From: Agrocybe praecox
Taxonomy: Eukaryota; Basidiomycota; Agaricomycetes; Agaricales; Agrocybaceae
DNA length: 64,000 bases
NCBI GenBank assembly: GCA_964017145.1
Contig: OZ024850.1
Location: 2,333,618-2,397,617, forward strand
Reading direction: 5' to 3'
Made by a program: the position numbers and the translations under genes. Within the stretch, counting starts at the first letter, position 1. Each line of letters starts with the position of its first letter. The notes beneath the pieces are model-generated. The model saw only the letters and a list, made by a program, of their open reading frames with translations. It ran no database searches and had not been told where the DNA came from. Positions 13,030-22,477 of this stretch are shown one piece after another.

Positions 13030-13101
13030 AGCCCAATGGCGTAGTGGTTATATCAGCAGTGCCGTTTACATGGTGCCGCTGGTTCGATCCTCGCTTAAGG
13101 C
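13030..13101 (+). other. Degenerate tRNA-like Pol III head (SINE-like)
   Basis: A perfect A-box match, TGGCGTAGTGG (13037-13047), is followed 44 nt later by a perfect B-box match, GGTTCGATCC (13081-13090). This spacing is that of an intronless tRNA gene. The cloverleaf is decayed. The T-arm pairs only partly (GCTGG / CTCGC), the acceptor ends pair only at GCC/GGC, and the anticodon stem fails. It is therefore not called as a functional tRNA. It resembles the tRNA-derived head of a SINE. Confidence 0.5.
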
Positions 13102-13389
13102 AAATTTCACGCAGGCCAAACCTCAGGCCGCCGGGCATAGTTCCACCGGTTCGGCCGGCTGGAGCAGCCCGGTGATGTTATTTTTCATTATTTCCCTTCG
13201 ACCTAATATAAAGTTCACCTTGTCGGTAAGGCTTTACAATGTTCACCTTGAAGGTCAAGTTGACCATCTTGGTAAGCAGTACATTGAAACGATCTTATTA
13301 ACGGGTAAAGTCTTAGGGGTCACCAAGATTGGGCAAAAGGTGGTCAAGTTGGCCATTACATTACCATATATTACGATGTATTAATAATC

Positions 13390-13416
13390 CGCTTTTGCTG
13401 ATGACATACATACGTA
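13390..13416 (-). repeat. Right terminal inverted repeat
   Basis: The right arm starts CGCTTTTGCTGATG and continues ACATACATACGTA. It is the mirror of the left arm at 12525-12553. Confidence 0.6.
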
Positions 13417-14111
13417 TGTCAGTCAGTCACTATTGTCCTGGAGAAGGATGATGATGATGACGATGATGATGGCTTCATACCCTCTGTCAAAGAACCGTCG
13501 TAGTGGACAATAAGCCAAGGCACCGACTTGGTTTGTTTATGGGAAGCAATGCGATATACGGTGCTGGAGCTAACATAGTCTTACCCCATGTTAGCCACGC
13601 ATCTCCCCTGATTAATGATTCCTGATTCCTGATCCTTGGGGTGTCTTTTTAAAGAAAGTTTTGTACATGACATCGGAGTCCCGGATCAGATTGTTTTTGT
13701 TCGTGAATGCGGGAGTTTGTTTGTTCTAGATCTTTAATTATCTTAATGTATAGATGTGCATGAGAGAGTGTTTTGTTTGATTGAATTAACTTTGCCATGA
13801 ATCCCGAGAAGATTATGATATAGATAAGACGACGTGGCTTTTGTTCTCAAATTTGGAGGCGTGGATGAATCATGAGGATTATGCGGGATCAAGCAAAGGC
13901 GTTATCAATTCATCAGACGAAAGGGATGGACATTGGACAGATAATCATGCATCATGAACGGTGATGATGATTATGATGCATGATGATGATTGGCGGAGTA
14001 GAAATAACCTTCGTCCGCCTCGAGGCACTGCACATAGTTACTGTGGTTAGATTCCAAAAGCGATGCATGTCAGCCTAGCGAGCGGGTCCAGTCTCGATTT
14101 GAATTCCCACG

Positions 14112-15548
14112 GTGGTCCATTATTCCAATCCAATGTCATCGAACCGACGATGCAATCTACGGGACCACCTCCTCGCCGCGCTCGCTGTGCTCCCAGGCAC
14201 GCGCGAATTCCATCTGCATGTGCTCATCTCTTCGCCGCGGAAGTGTACTACTATATTCCAGTTTGCGAAGCCGCACCCGCCGCGCGTGTATGCGCAGGAT
14301 GTGCTCGTTGTTCTCTCTGAGCAGGCTGTGAGGGATGCGATTGAGGGAGATCAAGACAAGAGTGAGACGAGTGAGGTGCAACCACCACCACCACCGCGTG
14401 TAATCGTAACAGCTGTTGAAGCGATATTGTACAACATTCCGCATACATCCAGCGCGATCTTTTACGTGTCCAAGGTCGATTCGAGCGGGCAAGCATCGGC
14501 GCCATCACCTACTGCTGCGTTGGTACGGGCTCTGCTGAAATATTATGTGGATCCAGTAACTCGGCCGGTCGATGCTAAACATTTATGGGTGCAGCTCTTC
14601 GCGAGAGCGCAATCACAGTACCTATTCCCGGACTCTGCTGACTTTGAAGGGAAGAAGCCGCTGAGCGACACGAAACTATGTGCTTGGTGGCAGAGGGTGC
14701 TCACGCGGGTTGTGGTAGACGTGATGGCAGATGAAGAGAAAGTGAAAGAGGACGAAATGGAGGTGAAGATGTATTATATATTGCCTGGCTACGGTGAAGA
14801 GGAAGCGGAAAATACACTACGTATAGCAGGGGCGGGATTACCGGAAAGTAAAGTAGGATGGAAATATGGACATCCATACTGTCAGCAGAACATGCCACAT
14901 CCATGCCCTGGACCTACGGAAGGACACAATTTGGGACATTATATCCCATCATTCGACGACGACCCGAAATCGAGATTCATGGATGAAATAGCGTACACGA
15001 CGGACGGTGAGATCAAATCACCTCAGAGGAAGCGAGCGCGAACGCTGGATGGCACCGCATCGAGAACAAGAGAAGAGCCGACAACGGAAGGAGCACTGGG
15101 AGAATTAGGAAAGGTGACTGCTGACGAGTTCTGGGAAAGAATGTCGTTCCGGCAGGAATGCGTAGCTGGAGCAGTGACAGGATTTTTCACAGTGATTGTA
15201 TCATGGAAAGGTGGGGCGTCGTGTGGGGAAAGAGGAGGATTGGTTGCCTCGCAGGTGAACAAGAGAGTACTGGCGACTCTCACGGGTGTCGAATTTTCGA
15301 CTGTTGAACGAGCACGAAAGGCTACCGAAACTGTGGAAGGGGCAATCAAAGGATTGTGTGAAGGAATAATAACAGCGACTATTGAGCCGCCTAGAACGCC
15401 TCCCAGGAAAATAGAGCCTGAGGGAATTGCAAGCTATGTGTCAGATATTTACGGAAGTGTTTTGACGCGCAATGCGGTGGTGGAAAAGAGTGAAAATCTG
15501 AAAGGCTATGTACGGGTGCTTAATGTACGGAGAAAGATTAAAAAGTAG
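14112..15548 (+). CDS. RTT109: Histone acetyltransferase Rtt109 (H3 K56)
   Basis: Fungal-specific acetyltransferase that works with histone chaperones on new histone H3 (mainly K56, also K9) during replication and repair. It is a single exon of 478 codons. Family landmarks are present in order: LRDHLLAALAVLPGTREFHL and FHLHVLISSPRK at the N-terminus, SAIFYVSKVDSSG, ALVRALLKYYVDP, HLWVQLFARAQSQYLFP, KLCAWWQRVL, MYYILPGYGEEEAE and KYGHPYCQ. Then comes FDDDPKSRFMDEIAYTTDGE near residue 285. This last motif carries the paired Asp and following Lys known to matter in yeast Rtt109 (catalysis, autoacetylation). The tail contains an NLS-like SPQRKRAR. The ATG at 14127 is an equally good start. The stop is only 33 nt before the ATG of the next gene. 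Confidence 0.9.
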   Translation: MVHYSNPMSSNRRCNLRDHLLAALAVLPGTREFHLHVLISSPRKCTTIFQFAKPHPPRVYAQDVLVVLSEQAVRDAIEGDQDKSETSEVQPPPPPRVIVTAVEAILYNIPHTSSAIFYVSKVDSSGQASAPSPTAALVRALLKYYVDPVTRPVDAKHLWVQLFARAQSQYLFPDSADFEGKKPLSDTKLCAWWQRVLTRVVVDVMADEEKVKEDEMEVKMYYILPGYGEEEAENTLRIAGAGLPESKVGWKYGHPYCQQNMPHPCPGPTEGHNLGHYIPSFDDDPKSRFMDEIAYTTDGEIKSPQRKRARTLDGTASRTREEPTTEGALGELGKVTADEFWERMSFRQECVAGAVTGFFTVIVSWKGGASCGERGGLVASQVNKRVLATLTGVEFSTVERARKATETVEGAIKGLCEGIITATIEPPRTPPRKIEPEGIASYVSDIYGSVLTRNAVVEKSENLKGYVRVLNVRRKIKK

Positions 15549-15581
15549 AAATTGATCGCTTCGTTTCTTTCTTCACCCGTC

Positions 15582-17648
15582 ATGTCCCTCAACAATTCTC
15601 TCCCATCTTTCAATGAGACTTTTAATTCTCTCATTCCTTCATCCCGTAAGCGTTCAAACGATGATCAGTATGTTTCTTTCTTTTTTCTTTTTTTCTTTTC
15701 CTAAACCTTTCATAGCATTCGCGTCAAAGACGAGTCCGACGACGACGAAGGTGCTCCTCCACCTTCAGCTCTCATGCCTTCTCCTCTCAAGAAAAGGCGG
15801 GTCACCGTCAGTGGCGGCGCTCCTCATCCTCTCAACATCGACGTACGACCGCCCCCAGATCAAACATCCTCAACTCCCATTTCTCCCGTAGTCATGGGTT
15901 TTACCATCCAACGCGACAATCCAAGTGCTATCGAGCAGGTTCGCTCAATGATTACCGTAAAGCAGAAACAAAAGGCTCTCATCGAGCAGAGAAGGGGCAG
16001 CGCTGCTGGAATCATGTCTCCGGTATCAGAGAATCCCCCGTCGCGTAACACTCCCAGGCGACACCCACCCAGTCCCCCTCAGCAGCAGCAGCAACAACAA
16101 CAACAGCCCACACCAGCACCAGCACCACCTCAACCTCAGCACTCTTTGCCTCCACCTCCAATCAGCTTCGCCCGCCGCCGCGCAGCTGTCTTTGGAGGTA
16201 AAAAGAAACCCGCAGATATCGTCATTAGTCCCAGAGAGGCACATACGCGCGACCAACTTCAACCTGCCATACAAAGCGCCCCACCCATTCCACAGGCTGG
16301 CGGCCAAAGCTCTTTTTACACTTCCGCTCGCTTCCAGATGGCCCTCCCCCGGCTCCCGAACATCTCAGGCGACAACCCGCGCCGCGTTGCCTCCAATGTT
16401 CCGCCTACACCCACGAGGCTCAGTACCTCACTCGCTTTGCAACAAGAACAACGCGGCCCCTTTGTTCAGCAGATTCACAACTCTAGTATTAACACTACTA
16501 CTACTAACAACAGATCCCCACCGGCTCCATCTGTTCCCATATCTCATTCTGCCACTCTCGTCCCACCCACCCCAACCTCATTGCACAGACCGGGATATCA
16601 AGGCGACAAGGCCGCCTTTTTGGCTCCATTTGATGCTTTCTATGATGCCCTCAACGACTCCAAGCAACTCAAGATGTGGCTGGGAGACCAGCTGCATAAA
16701 TCTCAGGCACTCGTACAAAGTCTCACGCTACAACAAGAAAAGATGGCTGAAACGATCGACGCGCTCGTAGAGAAAAAGGTGTCTGGGATCAAAGCGGAGA
16801 TGACGGGTTTGAAGCGTCGCGTCGAGGACTTGGAAGATGCATTATACCGATCACAGCAACAAAGGCGCGAGAGTTTTGACCACCACCACCACCAACAAAA
16901 ACAGCAGCATTTCAATAACCAGCAACATCTCCAATTCCAGCACCAAAATGGTGTCGTCGTTGGCCCGCTTCCGGAAGTGGCACCATATACGTTCCCTGCT
17001 GTTTCAGATCCTTTGACTTCGTCGAATTCTTCGCGTCTTAGACCAGAATTAACAAGGCGGACGTCTTCTCCTGGATGGCAACAACAGCGTGGAACGGGCC
17101 CTAATAATCCTGATCGCGATCGAGACGCGGGAGGGAACTCTTCCCCTGACGCTCGAAGGATATCCTCGAGCGTTCAAGTTCAAAGTGGTGTTCGGCAGCA
17201 ACAGCAGCCGCCACCGCCACCACCAGCAGGAGCCGCTGCATCGACGTCTGCCAGTGCTATGCATTCGCCTCCGCAGAACTATCGGGAGCGTGAGCGAGCT
17301 GAACGTGATACTAGGGAACGAGAGCGAGATAGAGATAGGGACCAGAACTTGCCTCCGACGCCCCCGTCTGGCTCTGCGAGGATAACGAGGCCTACACCGC
17401 TGAGTCGGCACGGCTCGTCGCATGCGTCGGGTGTGCCCCTGCCCATGCTGGATAGGGATAGTAGAGAACGGGAGAGGGAGAATAGGGAGAGGGAACGCGA
17501 GTGGGAGAGAGAGAGGGAGAGGGAGAGAGAAGAGCAGGCGGCTAGTTCGAATTCGAACTCGAATTCAAACTCTGCGTCGTCGAGACGCGTGGAAAGTCGA
17601 CGAAATTCAGTGTCGATGGCTGATCCTGAGGAAGAGACGAAGCGATGA
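15582..17648 (+). CDS. Unknown low-complexity nuclear-type protein with coiled coil
   Basis: I do not recognise a named family. The start at 15582 (MSLNNSLPSFNETFNSLIPS) joins through an intron at 15668-15715 to the main exon, giving an in-frame join through RKRSNDDHIRVKDESDDDE. The protein has NLS-like clusters (RKRS, SPLKKRRV). A conserved-looking block near residue 105 reads FTIQRDNPSAIEQVRSMI with VKQKQKALIEQRRG. Pro/Gln-rich sequence follows (poly-Q near 16081-16106). A probable coiled coil lies at about 16630-16880 (LKMWLGDQLHKSQALVQSL through LKRRVEDLEDALYRSQQQRR). The last third is disordered, with long Arg-Glu/Arg-Asp runs (17280-17535). It may be a chromatin or RNA-binding scaffold; this is a guess from composition. 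It starts 33 nt after the RTT109 stop, so it may share its transcript. Confidence 0.72.
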
Positions 17649-19880
17649 TGCATTGGCCCATAGGTGTGATTCGCCCTGTGTCGGTTTGGAATCGCTTTTT
17701 TGATTTTTTGGCTGCTTTCTTTTTGCTTCGTTTTTTTTTTACCCCCTTATTGGTATACCCTATTTTTCCTTTTGATGAACGTTCAGCAACGACACGGGGC
17801 TAAAATGACTTTCCACCACCAGTCACTCTCCACCCTTGCCCATTTCCTCCTGCTCTCCTTCTTTGCTATACACCATCGTAGCGCTTGCTTTTTGCTCATG
17901 CCAGTCGCCCCTCACCACCACCTGCGTTCGGCACCTGCGTTCGGCCCGTTTCCTTCTATGCCCTCTTTTTTTTTTGTTTTTTTTTTTGTTTTTGATGATG
18001 ATGATGATGATTTTGGACGTTGATGTACGATAGTTTTTTCCTTCCCTTTTCGTTTCGTTTTCTTTCCCTCTTTTTCTCGAACTTGCTTCGAATGGTTTTT
18101 TGTCGACGCCTGCTATGGACAGAAATTCAAATTTTGTTTTTGATCTCAAGTTTCTTCTACTTGCTTCGTCGTGTTTGAATCTTCGTACCCTCTCTCGTTT
18201 CTCTTCGTTCCACCTTCTATCTCTCTTTATCTACGCAAAAATGCAACTTTCGGCTCCGCTTTTTTTTTTTTGGAGAGGTATACTGCGAAATATCATCATC
18301 AGATCTTCTCAGATATCATTCGAATATACATCCCTTCCACGACGACGACGACGACGACAACCACATACACTCGTTTACCTTTTTCTTTATGCTTTGATTT
18401 GATTATACTCAGATCCAGACACTCTCTATTATCTCTCGCTCATTCACCACATACGCTCGCTTGAATCTCTATCTCAACCCTTTTGGACTCGTCGATTATC
18501 GATTATCTCGGACGCTGTTGCTAGTTAGCTTTTGTTCTTGTTCTCACATCTTTAACCTTTTTTTGCTTCGATCTTGTACATATATAGGTACCGTCTACGT
18601 TCCTTTTATGATCTCTTCGCTTCTTGTTGCGCGCTACTCTTTCCCCCCCCTCCTCCCATAAAAAGGCACTCGCAGTTCGCTTTGGCTACGTCCACCGAAT
18701 ACACTTTTCTTAGAACTCAGAACTTTTATTTTGTCACATATACCTTTCTTTCATTCTTTGCTGTTGTTGTTGTAACTTGTTCCTGTAATATTTGTTTTTT
18801 TCGCAACTCTTCTCATTTCGAAATTTATAATTACATATCCTTCGGACCCGGGGGGATGCGCATAGCCTGCTTACTACTTTGTCCTGCGATGAGGCGTACA
18901 GTAGTGACGCGCTTTTGTCGGCATGCACACCTTGGCTAGCTTGATCACTCACTCACTTGTTCCGGTCGTTATAGCTTCTGACCATTCATGCGTTCATTCA
19001 ACCGTTCTACATATTCTTTTCTCCTTGATGTTCCATTCTTTCAGCCTCATCTTTCCTCCCCCCCTGTAGCAGATCGGTCGTTGCGTTTGTCGTTCTAAAA
19101 TTTTCTCCCCTATCACGAGCTTGATTCCTTGCTGGTACCTATAATCGTCGTCAGAAGTTTATATTCTATTATGTTCCTCGTTGAATCTACAAAATTATCT
19201 TGCATTTATCAATGTTTTTCCTTCCTTCCTTTACTAGACCTTCATTGACTCGGACAATGTATATACCCGTTACCTCGAAACTTGCATTCAAGCATTTCTA
19301 TAGACAGTTGCCTTTACACACACAGACATTTGCAATTTTTTCGAAAAAAAAAAACCATGTAATTGTATCTAGACTTGCATATGCGCCCAACACATATACC
19401 CTCTTTCAATTTCATTAAAATAGCATAACTGTCTTTCATTGATTTCATTAAGCGTGAGAACTTCCTTACTCCGATGGCTGACGCCCGTATGCATGCAGAA
19501 GCCTAGAAGCCTAGACTAGTGACGATCGACGGACTAGAGCGCTAAATACACAGCCCGCGAACCAGACATGATGCATGGGCATGAACATGGGGCTGTACAT
19601 GTTTGTCGGGCTTGTTATTTTTACGACCGGTGATTCCATGTTCTAAAGATAGGTCAAATGACTGATTGTGATAGGCTGTACATGATGGTATGACCAAGCC
19701 TACATCGGAATGTTGTCAATGTTATCCTCCGGCTCCTTCGTCGGACTTGACGCTCGTAGATTTTAGTCTCTTTATGACGACCTGTCTGCCACTGGCTGTT
19801 AGTGCTATAGTCTATTACTAGCTAGGCCTTCAAGCTTCACCGCCTCAGACTCGTCACTTTACATCATTAACATCATCATC
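17649..19880. other. Long pyrimidine-rich intergenic stretch
   Basis: About 2.2 kb without a supportable gene. From about 17690 to 19450 the + strand is strongly T/C-rich with many T-runs (17961-17993) and a GAT microsatellite (17994-18011). The open frames there encode only Phe/Leu/Ser-rich low-complexity peptides. The right part (19480-19880) is of mixed composition and would hold the glutathione transferase promoter. The stretch may be a long 3' UTR of the upstream gene, a pyrimidine-rich promoter, or both. Confidence 0.5.
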
Positions 19881-21284
19881 ATGACGGTGACTTCGTCATT
19901 ACTGTCAACTACTACTGCTGCTACTATTGCGATCTCCCGGTCCCTATCTCGTGTTGTACGCCTCCCAAATCGTTACAACACTAATCATCTCCGAGGGCTT
20001 TCCTCACTGGTCGACCTTGGCTCTTCTCAAGCACAGCTTGCTCTTGCTAGTGGGCGGACCAATGTAGCTCGACAACCACCGAGTCCTTCAGTGTTGTCTA
20101 CCGAAAATGGCGCTGTCAGCGCTTCGACTCCTAATGGCAGCTCTGCCGAGACATTGAACCTCAGTAATGAGGCTGAGAGTGGCCTTCCGAGACCTTTCTT
20201 GCTTTATACTGCTGGGACGCCGAACGGGCGTAAAACGTCAATTTATCTGGAAGAACTTAAGCCGTGGTATTGGATCGATTATGCGTGCGTGCGGCCTTTC
20301 TCTAGCTCGTTATAATGATAGAATGCAGCTGCTGACACTATCTTATCTTTCTTCATGAACGGATTTTTCAATGCCAATAGGGCACATAAAATTGATATTT
20401 CCAAAAACACACAGAAGGAAGATTGGTTCCTTTCTTTGAACCCTAATGGAAGGATTCCCGTTTTGGTCGATCATGCCATGGACGATTTCGCCGTCTTTGA
20501 AACTGCAGCAATCCTGCTTCACTTGGCCCAACGATACGACCGTGGGTTCAAATTTTGGTTCGATCCAACTCAAGATAGCAAGGAATATAGCACCATGCTC
20601 CAATGGATGTTTTGGGCGGTGAGATACTTTATTCAAACCGAGGATTTGACTTTTTTCCATTTATTTATATACTTCATTTACACCAGCACGGAGGCCTTGG
20701 GCCAATGCAAGGACAGTGTAGGTCGTCCGTCTTTCCGCGTTTGAGGTACGCGCTGATGCTTCTTTTCTGTTTTCAGCGAACCACTTTCAAAGGTTTGCTC
20801 CCGTGGATATCCCGTATGCAAAGAAGCGTATGTTATATGTGTGATTAATCCCCTTGCGAGGACTCTTGTATTGATCAGATACCTCTGCTTTACTCAGGGT
20901 ATCTGGACGAAACAGAACGGCTGTTTGGAGTTCTACAGCTTCGTCTGCAAGAACGTGATTATTTAGCTGGACCAGGAAGAGGCCGATATACATTGGCCGA
21001 TATCAACGCTTTCCCATGGTGAGCTTTTCTGCTTTAGCTTTACGGGCGTTTTCTGATACTTTGGATGGAAACAAGGGTTGCTGGACATGCGTTTGCGGGA
21101 GTTGAGAGCCTCGAGAGATGGCCTGGATTGAATGTGAGTTCTACGTACCCGAGGACACCCGATAACGGTGTCTCTTTGTTATTTTTGGGACAATGCTCAT
21201 AGTATTGCGTGATATATACAGAGGTGGTTCAGGCGTATTTCGGGACGTGAACAAGTCCAGAAAGGATTGAAAGTTCCATCCTGA
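19881..21284 (+). CDS. Glutathione S-transferase, Ure2/GTT-like, with N-terminal extension
   Basis: Thiol transferase that conjugates or reduces substrates with glutathione. Several exons join in frame. The N-terminal thioredoxin-fold domain begins near residue 105 with [20 protein letters not shown]. It continues [31 protein letters not shown] and the glutathione-binding [18 protein letters not shown]. The all-helical C-terminal domain shows [37 protein letters not shown] and [20 protein letters not shown], ending [13 protein letters not shown]. The first ~100 residues precede the fold, are Ser/Thr/Arg-rich and start [20 protein letters not shown]. They look like a mitochondrial targeting sequence plus linker, not a Gln/Asn-rich prion domain. 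Stop at 21282-21284. Confidence 0.9.
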
Positions 21285-21554
21285 AATCGAGTCATATTGA
21301 TACACGGCTCCAAGGACGTCCTTTCTGCTTATACGTATATCCACTAGCATACACGGTTTAATTAGGTACTATTTGAATAATTAGACGGAATGCCATGGAG
21401 GAGTTCACTGTTCAAGCTCAAGTCCATTGATGGCATTAGTAGACGCGACTTTCCGTTTGCGGCCAAGCGAGGTCGGCATAGGAGCCCGTGGGAAAAAATA
21501 ACGCGAAAGGTTTTTGCTTTGTGCAGCGTCGTTGAGGCCGACAACTCATACCCA

Positions 21555-22121
21555 ATGCATTTAACACGCGCCCTCGCATTCACCTCAAACGTCGCGCGTT
21601 ATGCACCAAAGTATCGTCGTCCAAAACCTGGAACCTCAGAACGCCCGGCTTACCACGCCAAAGACCCTCTTGTGAACAACCCAAAGGCCGTCGTCACCAA
21701 TTTAGAAGACGAGAACCTGACTTTCATTCACCGACCACCTCCTACCGCGCCTTCACCGTTGTCGTATGTCACTGCTCCTGCTTCACCACTGCTCCGACCA
21801 CCTACCGCACCTTATGACGGACCACTCCCACCTCTGAGTCGCGCTTCTCCTCCAGAACCAAAACCTCGACTGTCGGACGAAAAATTGGAGAAGTTGCGCC
21901 AGCTACGGTTCTCCGACCCGGTCAAATATACACGTGGAAGACTAGCGAAGATGTTCAAATGTACACAGTCATTTGTGGGGCAAGTTGCTGCACTAAAGAA
22001 GCCCCAAAGGAATGCTATTGTGAAGGCGAGGGACGAAATCCACCAAAGTTTCAGGGATAAATGGAGCGAGAAGCACTCTGTGGTTATGGCAATCCGGAAA
22101 AAACGACGCGAGCTATGGTGA
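21555..22121 (+). CDS. Mitochondrial large-subunit ribosomal protein mL58 (MRPL20 family)
   Basis: A fungal mitoribosome subunit. The chosen start (MHLTRALAFTSNVARYAPKY) gives a basic, Asp/Glu-poor N-terminus suited to mitochondrial import. The same frame is open to an ATG at 21390, which would add 55 residues. After a Pro-rich middle (PPPTAPSPLSYVTAPASP) comes the conserved helical block LSDEKLEKLRQLRFSDPVKY, TRGRLAKMFKCTQSFVGQVA, and a basic tail RDKWSEKHSVVMAIRKKRRELW. In the family this block resembles a small helix-turn-helix followed by an R/K-rich C-terminus. An alternative splice from 22118 to about 22190 would replace the last residue with roughly 19 more and end near 22242. Confidence 0.78.
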   Translation: MHLTRALAFTSNVARYAPKYRRPKPGTSERPAYHAKDPLVNNPKAVVTNLEDENLTFIHRPPPTAPSPLSYVTAPASPLLRPPTAPYDGPLPPLSRASPPEPKPRLSDEKLEKLRQLRFSDPVKYTRGRLAKMFKCTQSFVGQVAALKKPQRNAIVKARDEIHQSFRDKWSEKHSVVMAIRKKRRELW

Positions 22122-22477
22122 TTTGTATTTGGTGCGAGAAATATAGCATAGGATGTGGATTTCCAAGGCTAAACGTAGTGTGAAATGCAGGCTCTCGATG
22201 ACTCCAAGGAGCCGCCGGCCGTTGTGGAAAGGGATCCCGTGATTGATCGGCGGAAGCCCGTAGCTGTAAAGGGAAACTGGTCGTTCACTGTTCCTCGTCG
22301 TTCCGCTCCTGTATCACTCTTTCCCTCAGACAATTCACTCCATTCACATGCTCGAAAAAAAAAAGGGTTGTTTATTTCGCATTTATGTTTATTTTCTCTT
22401 AGGTCCGGTAATATCGACCCTACATGTATAAATACTGCAAGGAGTTATCCTTGCTTTCTTTCTTTCAAACAACCATC
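22122..22477. other. Intergenic gap mL58 / malic enzyme
   Basis: Contains a possible alternative 3' exon of mL58 (to about 22242) and the malic enzyme promoter. An open frame at 22185-22334 has balanced, protein-like composition (MQALDDSKEPPAVVERDP) but no recognised motif and no clear start context. Confidence 0.4.
22427..22434 (+). promoter_or_regulatory. TATA box of the malic enzyme gene
   Basis: TATAAATA lies 51 nt before the ATG at 22478, followed by a pyrimidine-rich CTTTCTTTCTTTC initiator-like tract. Confidence 0.6.

Larger units (their letters stand above)
12525..13416. mobile_element. TIR-flanked non-autonomous element (MITE-like)
   Basis: A terminal inverted repeat bounds about 890 bp. 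CATCAGCAAAAGCG at 12540-12553 is repeated as its exact reverse complement at 13390-13403. The match extends outward with small gaps (TACGTACTATGTAC on the left, TACGTATGTATGT on the right strand). There is no transposase-like reading frame inside, so the element would be non-autonomous. The interior carries a tRNA-like segment with Pol III A and B boxes and imperfect repeats built on CACCTTG / GGTCAAGTTG (13215-13350). I cannot define a clear target-site duplication. The family is unassigned. Confidence 0.55.
11550..14111. other. Gene-poor, repeat-bearing gap
   Basis: No protein gene is supported across 2.5 kb. It holds AT-rich sequence (11580-11900), a small inverted repeat (ATACCTCG near 12413 against CGAGGTAT near 12465), the TIR-flanked element at 12525-13416, and GAT/GATGAT microsatellite runs (13447-13471 and around 13960-13990). 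The right end carries the promoter of RTT109. Confidence 0.6.

Noticed and set aside
13030..13101. Functional tRNA gene
   Set aside because: Promoter boxes are perfect but the T-arm, anticodon arm and acceptor stem do not pair, so it is reported as a tRNA-like head only.
16026..16307. Minus-strand frames rich in Trp, Cys and Leu opposite the orphan gene
   Set aside because: They are antisense shadows of the CAG/CAC/CCA low-complexity codons.
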